A stretch of DNA of 43,328 nucleotides, taken from Candidatus Hydrogenedentota bacterium (GTDB taxonomy: Bacteria > Hydrogenedentota > Hydrogenedentia > Hydrogenedentales > CAITNO01). Of the stretch, positions 24,330-33,966 are shown in pieces. The stretch lies in the NCBI GenBank assembly GCA_012730045.1, contig JAAYBR010000096.1, positions 1 to 43,328 of the forward strand. Reading direction: 5' to 3'. Below the pieces are notes generated by a model. It made no database searches and had not been told where the DNA came from. It saw only the letters and a program-made list of their open reading frames with translations. A program made the translations under genes and the position numbers. How positions within the stretch are numbered: the first letter of the stretch is position 1; the number at the start of each line of letters is the position of its first letter.

Positions 24330-25144
24330 GCGGGGGGGGCCCCAAAGAGCCCGCCATCGGCGTGTTCGATTCCGGGGTCGGCGGGCTGACGGTCTTCCGC
24401 CGCATCGCCGAGGCCCTCCCCCGCGAGCATCTCTGCTACTTGGGCGACACCGCCCGGGTGCCCTACGGCACCAAGTCGGCCGACACGGTCATCCGCTACG
24501 CCCGCTCCTGCGCCGCCCACCTCCGGGCCCGGGGCATCAAGATGCTGGTCGTCGCCTGCAACACCGCCTCCGCCTACGCGCTGGAAGTCCTCCGCGATGA
24601 GCTGCCCCTTCCCGTGATCGGCGTGGTCGAACCCGGCGCGCGCGCCGCCATCGCCCGCACCAAGACGGGCCGCGTGGGCGTCATCGGCACCCCGGGCACG
24701 GTTGCCAGCGGCGCCTATGTCCGCGCCATTGCCGCCCTCTCCCCGGACATCCGGGTCTATTCCCAGGCCTGCCCGCTGTTCGTCCCGCTGGTGGAGGACG
24801 GCTGGACCACCGGTCCCGTCCCCGAAGCCGTGGCATCGCGGTATTTGGACAGACTGGCCGCAAGGGGGGTGGACACTCTGGTGCTGGGATGCACCCACTA
24901 CCCCCTCCTGCGCGGGGTCATTGCCAAGGCCATGGGTCCGAAGGTTTGCCTCGTGGACAGCGCCAAAGAAACAGCCAAGGCGGTTGTGGAAACCCTCCAG
25001 GACCGGGCAATGCTCCAGACGGGAACCCGCCCTGGCCGCCGGGAGTTTTACGCGAGTGACGCCCCGGAGAGTTTTGCCAAGGTGGGGGCCCGGATGCTGG
25101 GCCCGCGCACCCCCCTCGCGCAGGTGGAATGGGTGGATGTTTAG
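24326..25144 (+). CDS. murI: Glutamate racemase
   Basis: 272 aa, cytoplasmic. It makes D-glutamate for the peptidoglycan stem peptide. Both catalytic cysteines are present in their usual contexts: C78 in VACNTASA and C189 in LGCTHYPLL. The N-terminal IGVFDSGVGGLTV and the segment YLGDTARVPYGTKS are typical. The start codon overlaps the stop of the GerMN gene by four bases. The seven codons after the start include a run of eight Gs (24332-24339). Confidence 0.96.
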   Translation: MSGGGPKEPAIGVFDSGVGGLTVFRRIAEALPREHLCYLGDTARVPYGTKSADTVIRYARSCAAHLRARGIKMLVVACNTASAYALEVLRDELPLPVIGVVEPGARAAIARTKTGRVGVIGTPGTVASGAYVRAIAALSPDIRVYSQACPLFVPLVEDGWTTGPVPEAVASRYLDRLAARGVDTLVLGCTHYPLLRGVIAKAMGPKVCLVDSAKETAKAVVETLQDRAMLQTGTRPGRREFYASDAPESFAKVGARMLGPRTPLAQVEWVDV

Positions 25145-26801
25145 ATTCATGCCGCCCAGTTTGTTGCCAAAAACACACATGTTTGTGTTTATTATTGTCT
25201 TTATTTGCCTGTTAGTACCCGCTGGCCATGCCGATGACCCAACAAGCGCATCCGCCATTGCGCAACGCTGCCACGTCCTGTTGGAAGGGCTGGGCTATGC
25301 CCCGGACACCATCCGGGAGGGCCGTGTGGATGCGTCCGACTCCTTTGTTCTCAACGCACCCTTTTCCGGGGCGCGCTCTTGGGGTGACACCCGGGCGGCG
25401 TTTGTGGCGGAATTCGTCCGTTTGGGGGTGACGGTGGTGGAGGCACCCGGGCTGGACGACTATGCCGCCCTGCATCTCTTCCGGGGGGGGCAGTTGATCG
25501 GGGAGGTGGTGTTTCTCCCGGTGGAGATGACCGAAGAGCCCGAAGAGACGGAGGTGCCCGAGGAGGTCCCCGCCGTTGTGAAAGCACCGCCTGAACCGCC
25601 AACTGCCGCTCAGGAAGCGCTTTCCCTCCCTCCGGACCCGGACCCCGAAAGCTCCTCCCCCCCCCTCGAGGAACCCGAATCCGCGCCGACCGATCCTTCG
25701 GCCTGTGAAGCCGTCACGGACCTGGTCCGTCATGTCCTCCTGACAGGCGGTGTTCCGGAGGACCATTTTGCTCCCGAAGGGCAGTCCCCGGCGGCGCAGC
25801 CGCCGAAATTAACCGTCACCCTTCCGCCGGAAATCGCCGTGGAACAGGTGGCCGAATGGGTGGAATCCGCGACCGCCGAATACGGGTTCTATTTGGAGAC
25901 CTATCAGGGGGGGCCCCACCGGGCCATCCTCCGGGTAAGCCAGGAGCACAGCTCCTGCCTGGAGCTCGTCTGCGTGACGGAGGCGCAGGAGCCTTGGGCG
26001 GTGGCGGGCACCGCCGCCGAACCCGTGCCGCCTGCATCCCCGCCCCCCGCGCCCCTTCCGGAGCCGGTTCCGCCCGCACAAGAAAGCGCCCCTCCGCTGG
26101 TGCCCGCACCGGCGAAAAAGGCCCCCCCCGCCGGGGGGAAGGGGCCGGTTCGGGTGGCCATCATCCTCGACGATGGCGGTTGGGGCGGCCCGGAGACGCG
26201 CCGGGTGCTGACGCTGGACAACCGGCTGACGCTGGCGATCCTGCCGAACGCGCCAAAGACGGAGGCGCTGGCGAGGGAGGCGGCGGAGAAGGGCTTCGAG
26301 GTGATGCTGCACATGCCGATGGAATCCAGCCTGACGGCGCGGAAATTCCCCGGCCAGGTTGAGACGTCCATGGACCGGGAAACCATCCACCGGCTCGCCC
26401 GCGAGGCCGTGGCCCAAGTTCCGGGACTCGTGGGGGTGAACAACCACACCGGCACCCTGTTCACGCAGGACGCGGAGCGGATGGGCTGGTTCATGGAGGT
26501 GCTGCGGGAGAAGAACCTGTACTTCGTGGACAGCATGACCACCGCCAAGTCTGCGGCCCACGCCGCCGCCGGGGCGGCGGGGCTCAAGGCGGCGCGCCGG
26601 GATGTGTTCCTGGACAACGACGCCAGCCTTCCCTACATCCGCAACCAGGTGCGGGAGCTGGTCAAGCGCGCGCGGACGCGCGGCAGCGCCGTGGCCATCG
26701 GCCACTTCCGCCGAAACACCGTCACCGTGCTGGAGGAAATCCTTCCGGGACTGGAAAAGGAGGGCGTGGTGTTGACACGCATGTCGGAGCTGGTGCAATG
26801 A
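25137..26801 (+). CDS. Secreted divergent polysaccharide deacetylase (YibQ-like) with long proline-rich linker
   Basis: 554 aa. A signal peptide (hydrophobic core FVFIIVFICLLV) precedes a region of unclear fold (about 35-125), acidic/proline-rich stretches, a second small domain (about 185-290), another proline-rich linker and the 'divergent polysaccharide deacetylase' domain from about residue 336 (VAIILDDGG...; LHMPMES; NNHTGTLFT; IGHFRRNTV). The DD and HxP-type motifs suggest metal-dependent deacetylation of a glycan, possibly peptidoglycan; the family is poorly characterised. ATG 25137 overlaps the end of murI by eight bases; ATG 25149 and 25179 are in-frame alternatives. Its stop overlaps the tsaD start. 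Confidence 0.85.
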   Translation: MFRFMPPSLLPKTHMFVFIIVFICLLVPAGHADDPTSASAIAQRCHVLLEGLGYAPDTIREGRVDASDSFVLNAPFSGARSWGDTRAAFVAEFVRLGVTVVEAPGLDDYAALHLFRGGQLIGEVVFLPVEMTEEPEETEVPEEVPAVVKAPPEPPTAAQEALSLPPDPDPESSSPPLEEPESAPTDPSACEAVTDLVRHVLLTGGVPEDHFAPEGQSPAAQPPKLTVTLPPEIAVEQVAEWVESATAEYGFYLETYQGGPHRAILRVSQEHSSCLELVCVTEAQEPWAVAGTAAEPVPPASPPPAPLPEPVPPAQESAPPLVPAPAKKAPPAGGKGPVRVAIILDDGGWGGPETRRVLTLDNRLTLAILPNAPKTEALAREAAEKGFEVMLHMPMESSLTARKFPGQVETSMDRETIHRLAREAVAQVPGLVGVNNHTGTLFTQDAERMGWFMEVLREKNLYFVDSMTTAKSAAHAAAGAAGLKAARRDVFLDNDASLPYIRNQVRELVKRARTRGSAVAIGHFRRNTVTVLEEILPGLEKEGVVLTRMSELVQ

Positions 26802-27814
26802 GCGTGGTGCTTGCCTTTGAGAGTTCCTGCGATGAGACCGGCGTGGCCGTGGTGGAAAACGGCCGGACCGTGCGGTCCAACCTGGTGATCTCGCAGATTG
26901 AGATCCACCGCGTCTTCGGCGGGGTGGTCCCCGAGATCGCGTCGCGCCAGCACATCAAGGCCATATACCCCCTGGCCGTCGCCGCGCTGGACGAGGCCGG
27001 ACTGACGCCCGCCCCCGGCGAAACCCCGGCGGTGGACGCCGTCGCGGCGACCAACGGCCCCGGCCTGATGGGGTCGCTGCTGGTGGGGCTGGGCTTCGCC
27101 AAGGCACTGGCCTACGCATGGAAAAAGCCCTTCATCCCCGTCCACCACATTGAGGGGCACCTGTTCTCCGCATTCCTCGACGCCGAGCCGCCGAAGTTCC
27201 CCTTCCTCGCGCTGGTGGTCAGCGGCGGGCACACCCAGCTCATCGAATGCGGCCGCCCGCACCACTATGTCCTGTTGGGCACCACGCGCGACGACGCCGT
27301 GGGCGAGTGCTTTGACAAGGTGGCCCGCCTGCTGGACCTGCCCTACCCCGGCGGGCCGTCCATCCAGCGCGCGGCGGAGGGGGGCAACCCGAAGGCCTTC
27401 AAGTTTCCCCGGGCCATGCTCCGCGACGAGAGCCTGGACTTCAGTTACAGCGGGCTGAAGACGGCGGTGCTGTACACCCTGCGCGACCACCCCGACGCCG
27501 GCCGGGCCGACCTGGCGGCGAGTTTCCAGGAGGCGGCGGTGGACCTGCTGATCGCCAAGACGGAGCGCGCCCTCGACCGGACGGGCGCGGAGCGCCTCGT
27601 GATCGCGGGGGGCGTGGCGGCCAACCGCCTGCTGCGCGAGCGCGCGGCGCGGCTGCCTGCGGAGCTGTTCCTCCCGCCCATGAAGTACTGCGTGGACAAC
27701 GCCGCCATGATCGGCGCCGCCGCCGCGTCCCGGCTGGAGCACGGCCTCGTCGAGGGGGGGCTGGACACGGCGGCGGACCCGTCCCTGCCCCTGTGCGCGT
27801 CCCGGGAAGACTGA
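26798..27814 (+). CDS. tsaD: tRNA N6-threonylcarbamoyladenosine transferase subunit
   Basis: 338 aa, cytoplasmic. It transfers the threonylcarbamoyl group to A37 of ANN-decoding tRNAs. The metal-binding HHIEGH motif (H117, H121), SGGHTQL, and the C-terminal GGVAANRLLR and DNAAMIG segments are all canonical, and the length is normal. It overlaps the deacetylase gene by four bases (ATGA), so it is translationally coupled to the envelope cluster although its role is in tRNA modification. The partner genes tsaB, tsaC and tsaE are not in the window. Confidence 0.97.
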   Translation: MSVVLAFESSCDETGVAVVENGRTVRSNLVISQIEIHRVFGGVVPEIASRQHIKAIYPLAVAALDEAGLTPAPGETPAVDAVAATNGPGLMGSLLVGLGFAKALAYAWKKPFIPVHHIEGHLFSAFLDAEPPKFPFLALVVSGGHTQLIECGRPHHYVLLGTTRDDAVGECFDKVARLLDLPYPGGPSIQRAAEGGNPKAFKFPRAMLRDESLDFSYSGLKTAVLYTLRDHPDAGRADLAASFQEAAVDLLIAKTERALDRTGAERLVIAGGVAANRLLRERAARLPAELFLPPMKYCVDNAAMIGAAAASRLEHGLVEGGLDTAADPSLPLCASRED

Positions 27815-27909
27815 GTCCCTTTCCGATTGACTTGACCGCCGCCGCTTCGTATGCTGGTGGACGAAACAGCGGCCGGCGCGCCGCAGGCAACCCCAAGGAG
27901 GAGCGAACC

Positions 27910-29028
27910 ATGGCAGCATCCAAGAAGAATCACAGCCCCAACGACCTGCGCAGGCGCGTGGGAAACATGGACCAGATCGCGGGGGTCCGCATGGTGGCGC
28001 TGGAGGATGGCAACGAGCGGCCCAGCCGCGCGGCGGTCTTCCACACCGGCTCGGGCCTGGAGTTCACGGTCATGCTGGACCGGTGCCTGGACATCTCCGC
28101 CGCGAGTTTCTGCGGCAAGGCGATGGGCTGGCGCTCGGTGTGCGGCGACGTGGCGCCGCAGTACTACGAGCCCGAGGGCTTCCGCTGGCTGCGCAGCTAT
28201 TTCGGCGGCCTGCTCACCACCTGCGGCCTCTCCAATGTGGGGGGGCCCGCGGCGGACAGCGCCGTGAGCGGCGTGGGCCTGCACGGCCGCATCGGCAACG
28301 CCCCGGCGCGGAACGTCCAGGTGGAGCAGGACTGGGATGAGGACGGCTACTACCTCCTCTCTGTCGAGGGCACGATGCGCGAGGCCGTGGTTTTCGGCGA
28401 AAACCTCACCCTCACCCGCAACGTCTTCACCGTGATGGGCGAGAAGCGCTTCTGGGTGCAGGACACGCTCACCAACGAGGGCTTCCGCCGGTCGCCGTTC
28501 ATGCTGCTGTACCACTGCAACGTGGGGTGGCCCGCCGTGGACGGCGGGTCGCGGCTCTACGCGCCCAGCCGCCGGGTGGCGCCGGTCACGGACCACGCGC
28601 GCGACGGCCAGGAGAAGCACAACGTCATGGACCCGCCCACGCCGGACTATGCCGAGAAATGCTACTACCACGACATGGAGCCCGACGAGGAGGGCGCGGT
28701 CACGGCGGCCATCGTCAACAGGGACGGCTTCGGCGTCTATGTGAAGTACTTCAAGGACGAGCTGCCGCGCTTCGTGCAGTGGAAGATGATGGGCGAGCAG
28801 GACTACGTCTGCGGGCTGGAGCCGTGCACCTCCGGCGTGGCGGGGCGCGCCGAGACGGAGAAACAGGGCCTGCTGGAATATCTGGAGCCCGGCGAGTCGC
28901 GGGCCTTCGGCCTGGAGTTCGGCGTTGTGGAGTCGCCGGAGGAGCTCGAGGCGCTGCGCAAGATGCGGCGGCGCGTCAAAACCGAATATGTCCGCAAACC
29001 CCTCGACCTGCTCAAGGGCGGCAAATAG
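27910..29028 (+). CDS. DUF4432 family protein, galactose-mutarotase-like fold
   Basis: 372 aa, no signal peptide. It belongs to the DUF4432/aldose-1-epimerase-like superfamily: all-beta, with typical segments LDRCLDISAASFCGKAMGW, LHGRIGNAP and LYHCNVGWPAVDGG. The His in LLYHCNVG and Glu in CGLEPCTS occupy positions resembling mutarotase catalytic residues. AAGGAGGAGCG precedes the ATG. It lies 42 bases upstream of a galactokinase, supporting a role in anomer interconversion of a galactose-like sugar; this is inference. Confidence 0.85.
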   Translation: MAASKKNHSPNDLRRRVGNMDQIAGVRMVALEDGNERPSRAAVFHTGSGLEFTVMLDRCLDISAASFCGKAMGWRSVCGDVAPQYYEPEGFRWLRSYFGGLLTTCGLSNVGGPAADSAVSGVGLHGRIGNAPARNVQVEQDWDEDGYYLLSVEGTMREAVVFGENLTLTRNVFTVMGEKRFWVQDTLTNEGFRRSPFMLLYHCNVGWPAVDGGSRLYAPSRRVAPVTDHARDGQEKHNVMDPPTPDYAEKCYYHDMEPDEEGAVTAAIVNRDGFGVYVKYFKDELPRFVQWKMMGEQDYVCGLEPCTSGVAGRAETEKQGLLEYLEPGESRAFGLEFGVVESPEELEALRKMRRRVKTEYVRKPLDLLKGGK

Positions 29029-29070
29029 CGCGCGGCGGGAGGCGGAATCCGCACCGAGGTTCTTTTTTCA

Positions 29071-30426
29071 GTGAACGACACGGCAGTCCATTCAGAGGAG
29101 ACGCTCAGGGGGGCGTTTCAGCGGCTCTTCCCCGGGGAGACGCCGCGTCTCGCGCGCGCCCCCGGCAGGGTCAACCTGATCGGGGAGCACACCGACTACA
29201 ACGGCCTTCCCGTCCTCCCCATGACGCTGGCGCACGAGGTGCGCCTGCTCTTCTCCCCCCGCGCCGACACCCGGGTGCTGCTGCGCAACCTGCGGCCCGA
29301 ATACCCGCCTGTGGAGTTTGACGGCGCCGGCAAGCCGTCCCCCTCCCCCGCCGGGTCGTGGGAGAACTATGTGAAGGCCGCGCTTCTCGGGGCGCGCCAG
29401 TATGCCCCCGGCCTGCCGGACGCCGGACTGAACCTGCTGGTGGACGCCACCCTGCCCGCCGGGGCGGGCCTGAGTTCGTCCACCGCCCTGGTGGTGGCCG
29501 CTGCCCTCGCCTTTCTGGACGCCGCCGGCCGCGCCCCGGCAACGATCCGGGACCGGCTGCGGCTGGCCTCCGCCCTGGCGGAGGCGGAGCATTTCGTGGG
29601 CACGCGCGGAGGCGGCATGGACCACGCGGTCCTCCTGCTCGGGAGCGCGGGCCACGCCTGCAAGATAGACTTCTTCCCCCTGCGCGTGGAGCACGCGCCC
29701 CTGCCCGACGACTGCGCCGTGGTGGTGTGCGACTCCCTGGTGAAGGCGGAGAAGAGCGGCGCGGCGCGGGGCAAATACAACCTTAACCCGCGCCTGTGCG
29801 CCCTGGCCTGCGCGTTGGTGCGCCGGCAGCTCCGCGAGGACTTCGGCGAGGAGGTGCCCCTGGAACGTTTGGGCGACCTGTGGTCCGGCCCCCTCTGCCT
29901 CACCACGCGCGAGGCGGAAAACCTGTTCATGAGCGCCATCCCCGAGGGGCGGCTTACCCTGCCGGAAATCGCGCGGCTCCTGGGCCTCTCCCCCGAAGAC
30001 GCGGCGCGGAAACACCTCCCGGACGTCACCGTGCCCCCTGAAGGGGTGGACCTGCACGCCCGGGTCACCCACCAGGCCGCCGAGTACCGCCGGGTGGAGC
30101 ATGCCCGCGACGCCCTCATCGCGAACGACCCGGAGGCCTTCGGCCGCCTCATGGTCGCCTCGCACGACAGCTGCCGCGACAACCTCGGCGTGAGCTGCCC
30201 CGAACTCGACCGGCTGGTGGACACGGCCCTCAAGGCGGGGGCCCTGGGCGCGCGCCTGACCGGAGCGGGTTTCGGCGGCGCCACCGTCAACCTCGTCTGG
30301 CGCGAGAAGACCTTCTCCTTCATTGAGCAAATGGCCCGCGTCTGCTATTCGGGACACCCCGGCCCGCCGCCGGTCTTCATCGCCGAGACCGCGCCCCCCG
30401 CCGGTGTGGGGGAATTGCACGGGTAG
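29071..30426 (+). CDS. galK: Galactokinase (GHMP kinase family)
   Basis: 451 aa, cytoplasmic. It phosphorylates the C1 hydroxyl of galactose or a related sugar. It has the galactokinase signature RVNLIGEHTDYNG (33-45), the ATP-binding loop LPAGAGLSSSTAL (128-140), the catalytic Asp184 (GGMDHAV) and motif 3 LTGAGFGG. It is longer than the E. coli enzyme (382 aa); specificity could extend to N-acetylgalactosamine or galacturonate. The GTG start follows GAGGT. galT and galE are not in the window. Probably co-transcribed with the DUF4432 gene. Confidence 0.9.
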   Translation: MNDTAVHSEETLRGAFQRLFPGETPRLARAPGRVNLIGEHTDYNGLPVLPMTLAHEVRLLFSPRADTRVLLRNLRPEYPPVEFDGAGKPSPSPAGSWENYVKAALLGARQYAPGLPDAGLNLLVDATLPAGAGLSSSTALVVAAALAFLDAAGRAPATIRDRLRLASALAEAEHFVGTRGGGMDHAVLLLGSAGHACKIDFFPLRVEHAPLPDDCAVVVCDSLVKAEKSGAARGKYNLNPRLCALACALVRRQLREDFGEEVPLERLGDLWSGPLCLTTREAENLFMSAIPEGRLTLPEIARLLGLSPEDAARKHLPDVTVPPEGVDLHARVTHQAAEYRRVEHARDALIANDPEAFGRLMVASHDSCRDNLGVSCPELDRLVDTALKAGALGARLTGAGFGGATVNLVWREKTFSFIEQMARVCYSGHPGPPPVFIAETAPPAGVGELHG

Positions 30427-30450
30427 CCGCGCACCGCTCCGGGTCTTTCC

Positions 30451-31530
30451 CTAACGCGCCGGGCGCACCGGAAACGCCGCAAGCACCCCGGCGGTGGCCG
30501 CTGTCATTCCCTGCGTGTAGGCCCCGGGGTCCCGGACCTCGAAGCGCATCATTTCCCGCGCCCCGGCCCCATATCGGACAAACCCGTCGCCGGTCACGGA
30601 GACGCGCACGGGGGAAAAGGTGAAGAGGTCGTTGGCGGGCACGGTGGCGGCATCCCCGCCGGGCCGGACCGCATATCCCGCGTCCGTCTTGACGATGGGC
30701 TGCCCGCACAGGGCCGCAAACACGGCGGTGCACCACAGGTTGCGCGTTTCCGCGAAGAGTTTGTCGCGGCGCGCCGGGTCCACCGGCTGGCGCAGGAAGG
30801 CAAGGGGATCGTCGGTCTCCTTTTCCAGGGCGTAGATAAAGAACTGCACCAGCTCCGGCGGCGCGCCGCGCAGCAGGTCCCCGTGGTTCGCCTGCCAGAA
30901 CGAGGCGTGGCCCTGGTTCTGCCACGCGCCGCCGTCAAAACAGGGCACCCAGTAGACCGGCAACCCGGAACGCATCAGGCCGACATAGGCCTGCGGGTCA
31001 ATCATGACGTTGTACTCGACGAAGTCGGGGCTGGAAGCGTCGCCGATGAAGGCACCAATGCGGCGGATCTTTTTGCGGCACAGCTCCGGATCCCGGTTGA
31101 ACGCCGCCACCACGTCGCGGATGCTTCCCACGGACAGCACGACCACAGGCTCGGGGCTCTCCCGCAGCGTCTTCAAGATCAGCTCCACACCCCCCTGCCA
31201 TTCCGGCCCCCGGTCCAGCCCCTTGTCATCGGGACTCGTGAGCGCGGGCCAGAGCCCCGCGGCCACGGGAACCTTCCTTCCCGTGAGGGCGTTCATCTGC
31301 CCCACGGGGATGGCGCCGGGCCGCCGGGCCTGCTCCCCTTTCATGCCCTGATCCAGCACAATCCCCAGAATCCTGACGCCCGGCAGGGCATACAAAGTCG
31401 CCACATCGAAGTGGTCGTCGGGGTCGTCGTGGGGATGAAAGAGGTCGGTGCAATAGAGCACCGGCACGTCACCAGCCGCTGCGGACAGGGAGAGGGCGCA
31501 CACAACAAACACGGCTGACAACAAACGCAT
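30451..31530 (-). CDS. Secreted nucleoside-hydrolase-like protein
   Basis: 359 aa. A signal peptide (about 1-20, MRLLSAVFVVCALSLSAAAG) is followed by an inosine/uridine-preferring nucleoside hydrolase-like fold. The usual DxDxxxDD calcium motif appears in modified form as HDDPDDHFDVATLYAL. Segments VVVLSVGSIRDVVAAF and IRRIGAFIGDAS match the family's second and third strands. Extracytoplasmic members are common in planctomycete-like genomes and may act on other N-glycosides. AGGAGGTTCCC precedes the ATG. It is convergent with galK. Confidence 0.75.
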   Translation of the reverse strand: MRLLSAVFVVCALSLSAAAGDVPVLYCTDLFHPHDDPDDHFDVATLYALPGVRILGIVLDQGMKGEQARRPGAIPVGQMNALTGRKVPVAAGLWPALTSPDDKGLDRGPEWQGGVELILKTLRESPEPVVVLSVGSIRDVVAAFNRDPELCRKKIRRIGAFIGDASSPDFVEYNVMIDPQAYVGLMRSGLPVYWVPCFDGGAWQNQGHASFWQANHGDLLRGAPPELVQFFIYALEKETDDPLAFLRQPVDPARRDKLFAETRNLWCTAVFAALCGQPIVKTDAGYAVRPGGDAATVPANDLFTFSPVRVSVTGDGFVRYGAGAREMMRFEVRDPGAYTQGMTAATAGVLAAFPVRPAR

Positions 31531-31621
31531 GGGAACCTCCTGGGCGGCGGCGGTGGACCGCGCGCCGCGGGGGCATTTTACCGCATGCGGAGCCGCCGCG
31601 GCGAAGTGCCGGAGAGGGAGG

Positions 31622-31657
31622 ATGGACGAGATGGACCCTATGGACGGCATGGACAAC
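31622..31657 (+). repeat. Tandem ATGGACnnn repeat, four units
   Basis: Four consecutive 9-nt units, each ATGGAC plus three variable bases (31622-31630, 31631-31639, 31640-31648, 31649-31657). A degenerate four-unit array of the same pattern lies at 39012-39047. Read as protein it spells MDEMDPMDGMDN. It lies in the gap between divergent genes (31531-31778), which otherwise holds nothing I recognise. Confidence 0.85.
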
Positions 31658-31778
31658 GCGAACCGGGGAAGTTCCCCTCCGGCCGACATGGCATCCGCGC
31701 GTTCTCATGCACTAAAATACACGCGGCCCGACGGCCCCGCCGTTTCCCCCAAAACATCCTTTCCGGACAGGTGTTCTT

Positions 31779-33830
31779 TTGCCCTCCATCGAAAAGCTTC
31801 TTGCAGGCCTCAATCCGCCCCAGCGCGCCGCTGTCGAACAGACGGAGGGGCCCGTGCTGACGCTGGCGGGGGCGGGCAGCGGGAAGACCCGGGTGATCAC
31901 GCGGCGCATCGCCTATCTGGTCGCCTCCGGGCTCGCCGCGCCGGAGAACATCCTCGCGGTGACCTTCACGAACAAGGCGGCGGGCGAGATGCGCGAGCGG
32001 GTGGCGGAGCTGATCGGGCGCGACGCGGCGGCCCGGGCGGTGGTCAGCACCTTCCACTCCTTCTGCGTGCGGGTGCTGCGCCGGGAAATCACGGCGCTGG
32101 GCTACCGGTCCAACTTCACGATCAGCAGCGAGAGCGACGCGCGCACCCTGCTGCGGCGCGTGCTGGACGACCTGGGCGCGCAGCACGAGCGTTTCGACCC
32201 CGGCCTGTTCCTGTCCGCCATCAGCCTCGCCAAGAACACGGGCAAGTCCCTGGACCAGGCGGCGGACGGCGCCGCAGGAAAGGACGAGAAGTACGCCCAG
32301 TACATGCGGGAGGTCTTCACGCGCTACGACTCCGCCCTGCGGGCGGCGAACAGCCTGGACTTCGACGACCTGCTGTCGCTGACCCTGCGGCTGTGGACCG
32401 AGCACCCGGACTCGCTGGCCGCCCTGCAGAAACGGTTCCGCTACGTCATGGTGGACGAGTACCAGGACACGAACAAGGTGCAGTACGAGCTGCTGACCGC
32501 CCTGGTCCGGAAGCGCCGCAACCTTTTCGTCGTGGGGGACGACGACCAGTCCATCTACGGCTGGCGCGGGGCGGATGTGCGCAACATCCTGGGGTTTGAG
32601 AAGGACTTCCCCGAGGCCCGCGTCATCACCCTGGACCAGAACTACCGGTCCACGGAGACGATTCTCGCCGCGGCAAACCAGGTGATCGGGCACAACACCG
32701 CGCGCCGCCCCAAGAACCTCTGGTCGGCCCTGGGCAAGGGGCGCCCGCTGGACCATTTTGTGGTGGCGGACGAGGAGGAGGAGGCGCGGGCGGTGGTGGA
32801 ATGGCTCGGCACCATCCGCGAGAAGGCCGGGGCGAAGCCCGCCGACTTCGCCATTCTCTACCGGTCCAACCTCCAGTCGCGCCCCTTTGAAATCGCCCTG
32901 CGCCGCGCGGGTGTCCCCTACGCCGTCTACGGCGGCCAGGAGTTCTTTGAACGCGCCGAGGTGAAGGACATTCTCTCCTACCTGAAGATCATCGCGAACC
33001 CCCGGGACGAGGCGGCCTTCCTGCGGGTGGTCAACATGCCCCGGCGCGGCATCGGGGACGCGGTGCTCCACCAGGCCCACGACCTCTGCCGCGCCGAGGG
33101 GAAATCGCTGGGCATGGCGCTGGCCGCCATGCTGGAGCGCGGAAGCGCCCCCAGGGCGGCGGAGATGGGCATCCGCCGTTTCCTCTCCATTTTGGCGCAT
33201 TTCCGAAAACGCTTCCGGGAACGCGACGGGGCCATGGGCGCCATCCTGCGCGACCTGGTCGCCGAGATCGGCTATCTGGAGGAGCTGGAGCGCACCAGCC
33301 GCACGCCGGAACAGTACGAGGCCCGCAAGGAATGCGTGGAGGCGGTGGTCAACGCCGCCGCCCTCTACGAGGCCGACACGGACCACCCCTCTCTTTCCGG
33401 GTTCCTGGACACCTCCAGCCTGAACGGAGGCGACCGGCCCGACCGCAACGGGGACCAGCGGCAGGACGCTGTGTCACTGATGACCATCCACAGCGCGAAG
33501 GGCCTCGAGTTCCCCTTCGTGTTCATCGTGGGTATGGAGGAGGGCACCCTCCCCCACGACCGCAGCGTTAAGGAGGGCGGCCTGGAGGAGGAGCGCCGGC
33601 TCTTCTACGTGGCCCTCACCCGCGGACAGCGCCATGTGACGCTGTTTGAGGCCGTGCTGCGCACCATCCGGGGCCGGGAGAAAACCACGAAACCCAGCCG
33701 TTTCCTGCTGGAATTGCCGCAGGAACTGGTGAACACCCGTGTGCAGGCCGCGCGCACGCTCATGGAACCGGCCCCTGCCGACACGCCGCCGCCGCGCAAG
33801 CGAAAATCCGGCCCGCGGCGACAGCGGTGA
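31779..33830 (+). CDS. UvrD/Rep/PcrA-type superfamily 1A DNA helicase
   Basis: 683 aa, cytoplasmic. It translocates 3' to 5' on single-stranded DNA with ATP. Motifs in order: Walker A GAGSGKT (31-37), TFHSFC (91-96), Walker B DEYQDTN (226-232), DDDQSIYGWRGA, QNYRS, and near the C-terminus TIHSAKGLEFPFVF and VALTRGQ. The length and the basic tail (RKRKSGPRRQR) suit Rep/PcrA. It begins at TTG with GGACAGGTG just upstream; no ATG alternative exists near the conserved N-terminus. Likely a housekeeping repair or replication-restart enzyme. Confidence 0.94.
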   Translation: MPSIEKLLAGLNPPQRAAVEQTEGPVLTLAGAGSGKTRVITRRIAYLVASGLAAPENILAVTFTNKAAGEMRERVAELIGRDAAARAVVSTFHSFCVRVLRREITALGYRSNFTISSESDARTLLRRVLDDLGAQHERFDPGLFLSAISLAKNTGKSLDQAADGAAGKDEKYAQYMREVFTRYDSALRAANSLDFDDLLSLTLRLWTEHPDSLAALQKRFRYVMVDEYQDTNKVQYELLTALVRKRRNLFVVGDDDQSIYGWRGADVRNILGFEKDFPEARVITLDQNYRSTETILAAANQVIGHNTARRPKNLWSALGKGRPLDHFVVADEEEEARAVVEWLGTIREKAGAKPADFAILYRSNLQSRPFEIALRRAGVPYAVYGGQEFFERAEVKDILSYLKIIANPRDEAAFLRVVNMPRRGIGDAVLHQAHDLCRAEGKSLGMALAAMLERGSAPRAAEMGIRRFLSILAHFRKRFRERDGAMGAILRDLVAEIGYLEELERTSRTPEQYEARKECVEAVVNAAALYEADTDHPSLSGFLDTSSLNGGDRPDRNGDQRQDAVSLMTIHSAKGLEFPFVFIVGMEEGTLPHDRSVKEGGLEEERRLFYVALTRGQRHVTLFEAVLRTIRGREKTTKPSRFLLELPQELVNTRVQAARTLMEPAPADTPPPRKRKSGPRRQR

Positions 33831-33866
33831 CTCCGGGCAGAGGAGCACCCTGAAAATGCGGCGATC

Positions 33867-33905
33867 TTCAGCCAGACGCCTGCATTGCCCCCGGATCTGG
33901 CTGAA
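33867..33905. repeat. Inverted repeat downstream of the helicase gene
   Basis: TTCAGCCAGA (33867-33876) and TCTGGCTGAA (33896-33905) are a perfect 10-bp inverted repeat separated by 19 bases, about 35 bases after the UvrD-like stop codon. It can form a stem in either transcript and lies just ahead of a terminator-like hairpin. Confidence 0.7.
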
Positions 33906-33919
33906 TGACGCCTTTGCCC

Positions 33920-33949
33920 CCGGCAGCCTCCCGGCTGCCGGTGTTCTTT
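33920..33949 (+). terminator. Probable terminator of the UvrD-like gene
   Basis: A perfect nine-pair stem (CCGGCAGCC with GGCTGCCGG, 33920-33928 and 33933-33941) with a four-base loop is followed by TGTTCTTT. The tail is only moderately T-rich. Confidence 0.65.
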
Positions 33950-33966
33950 GGCAAACGCACCGCGTC

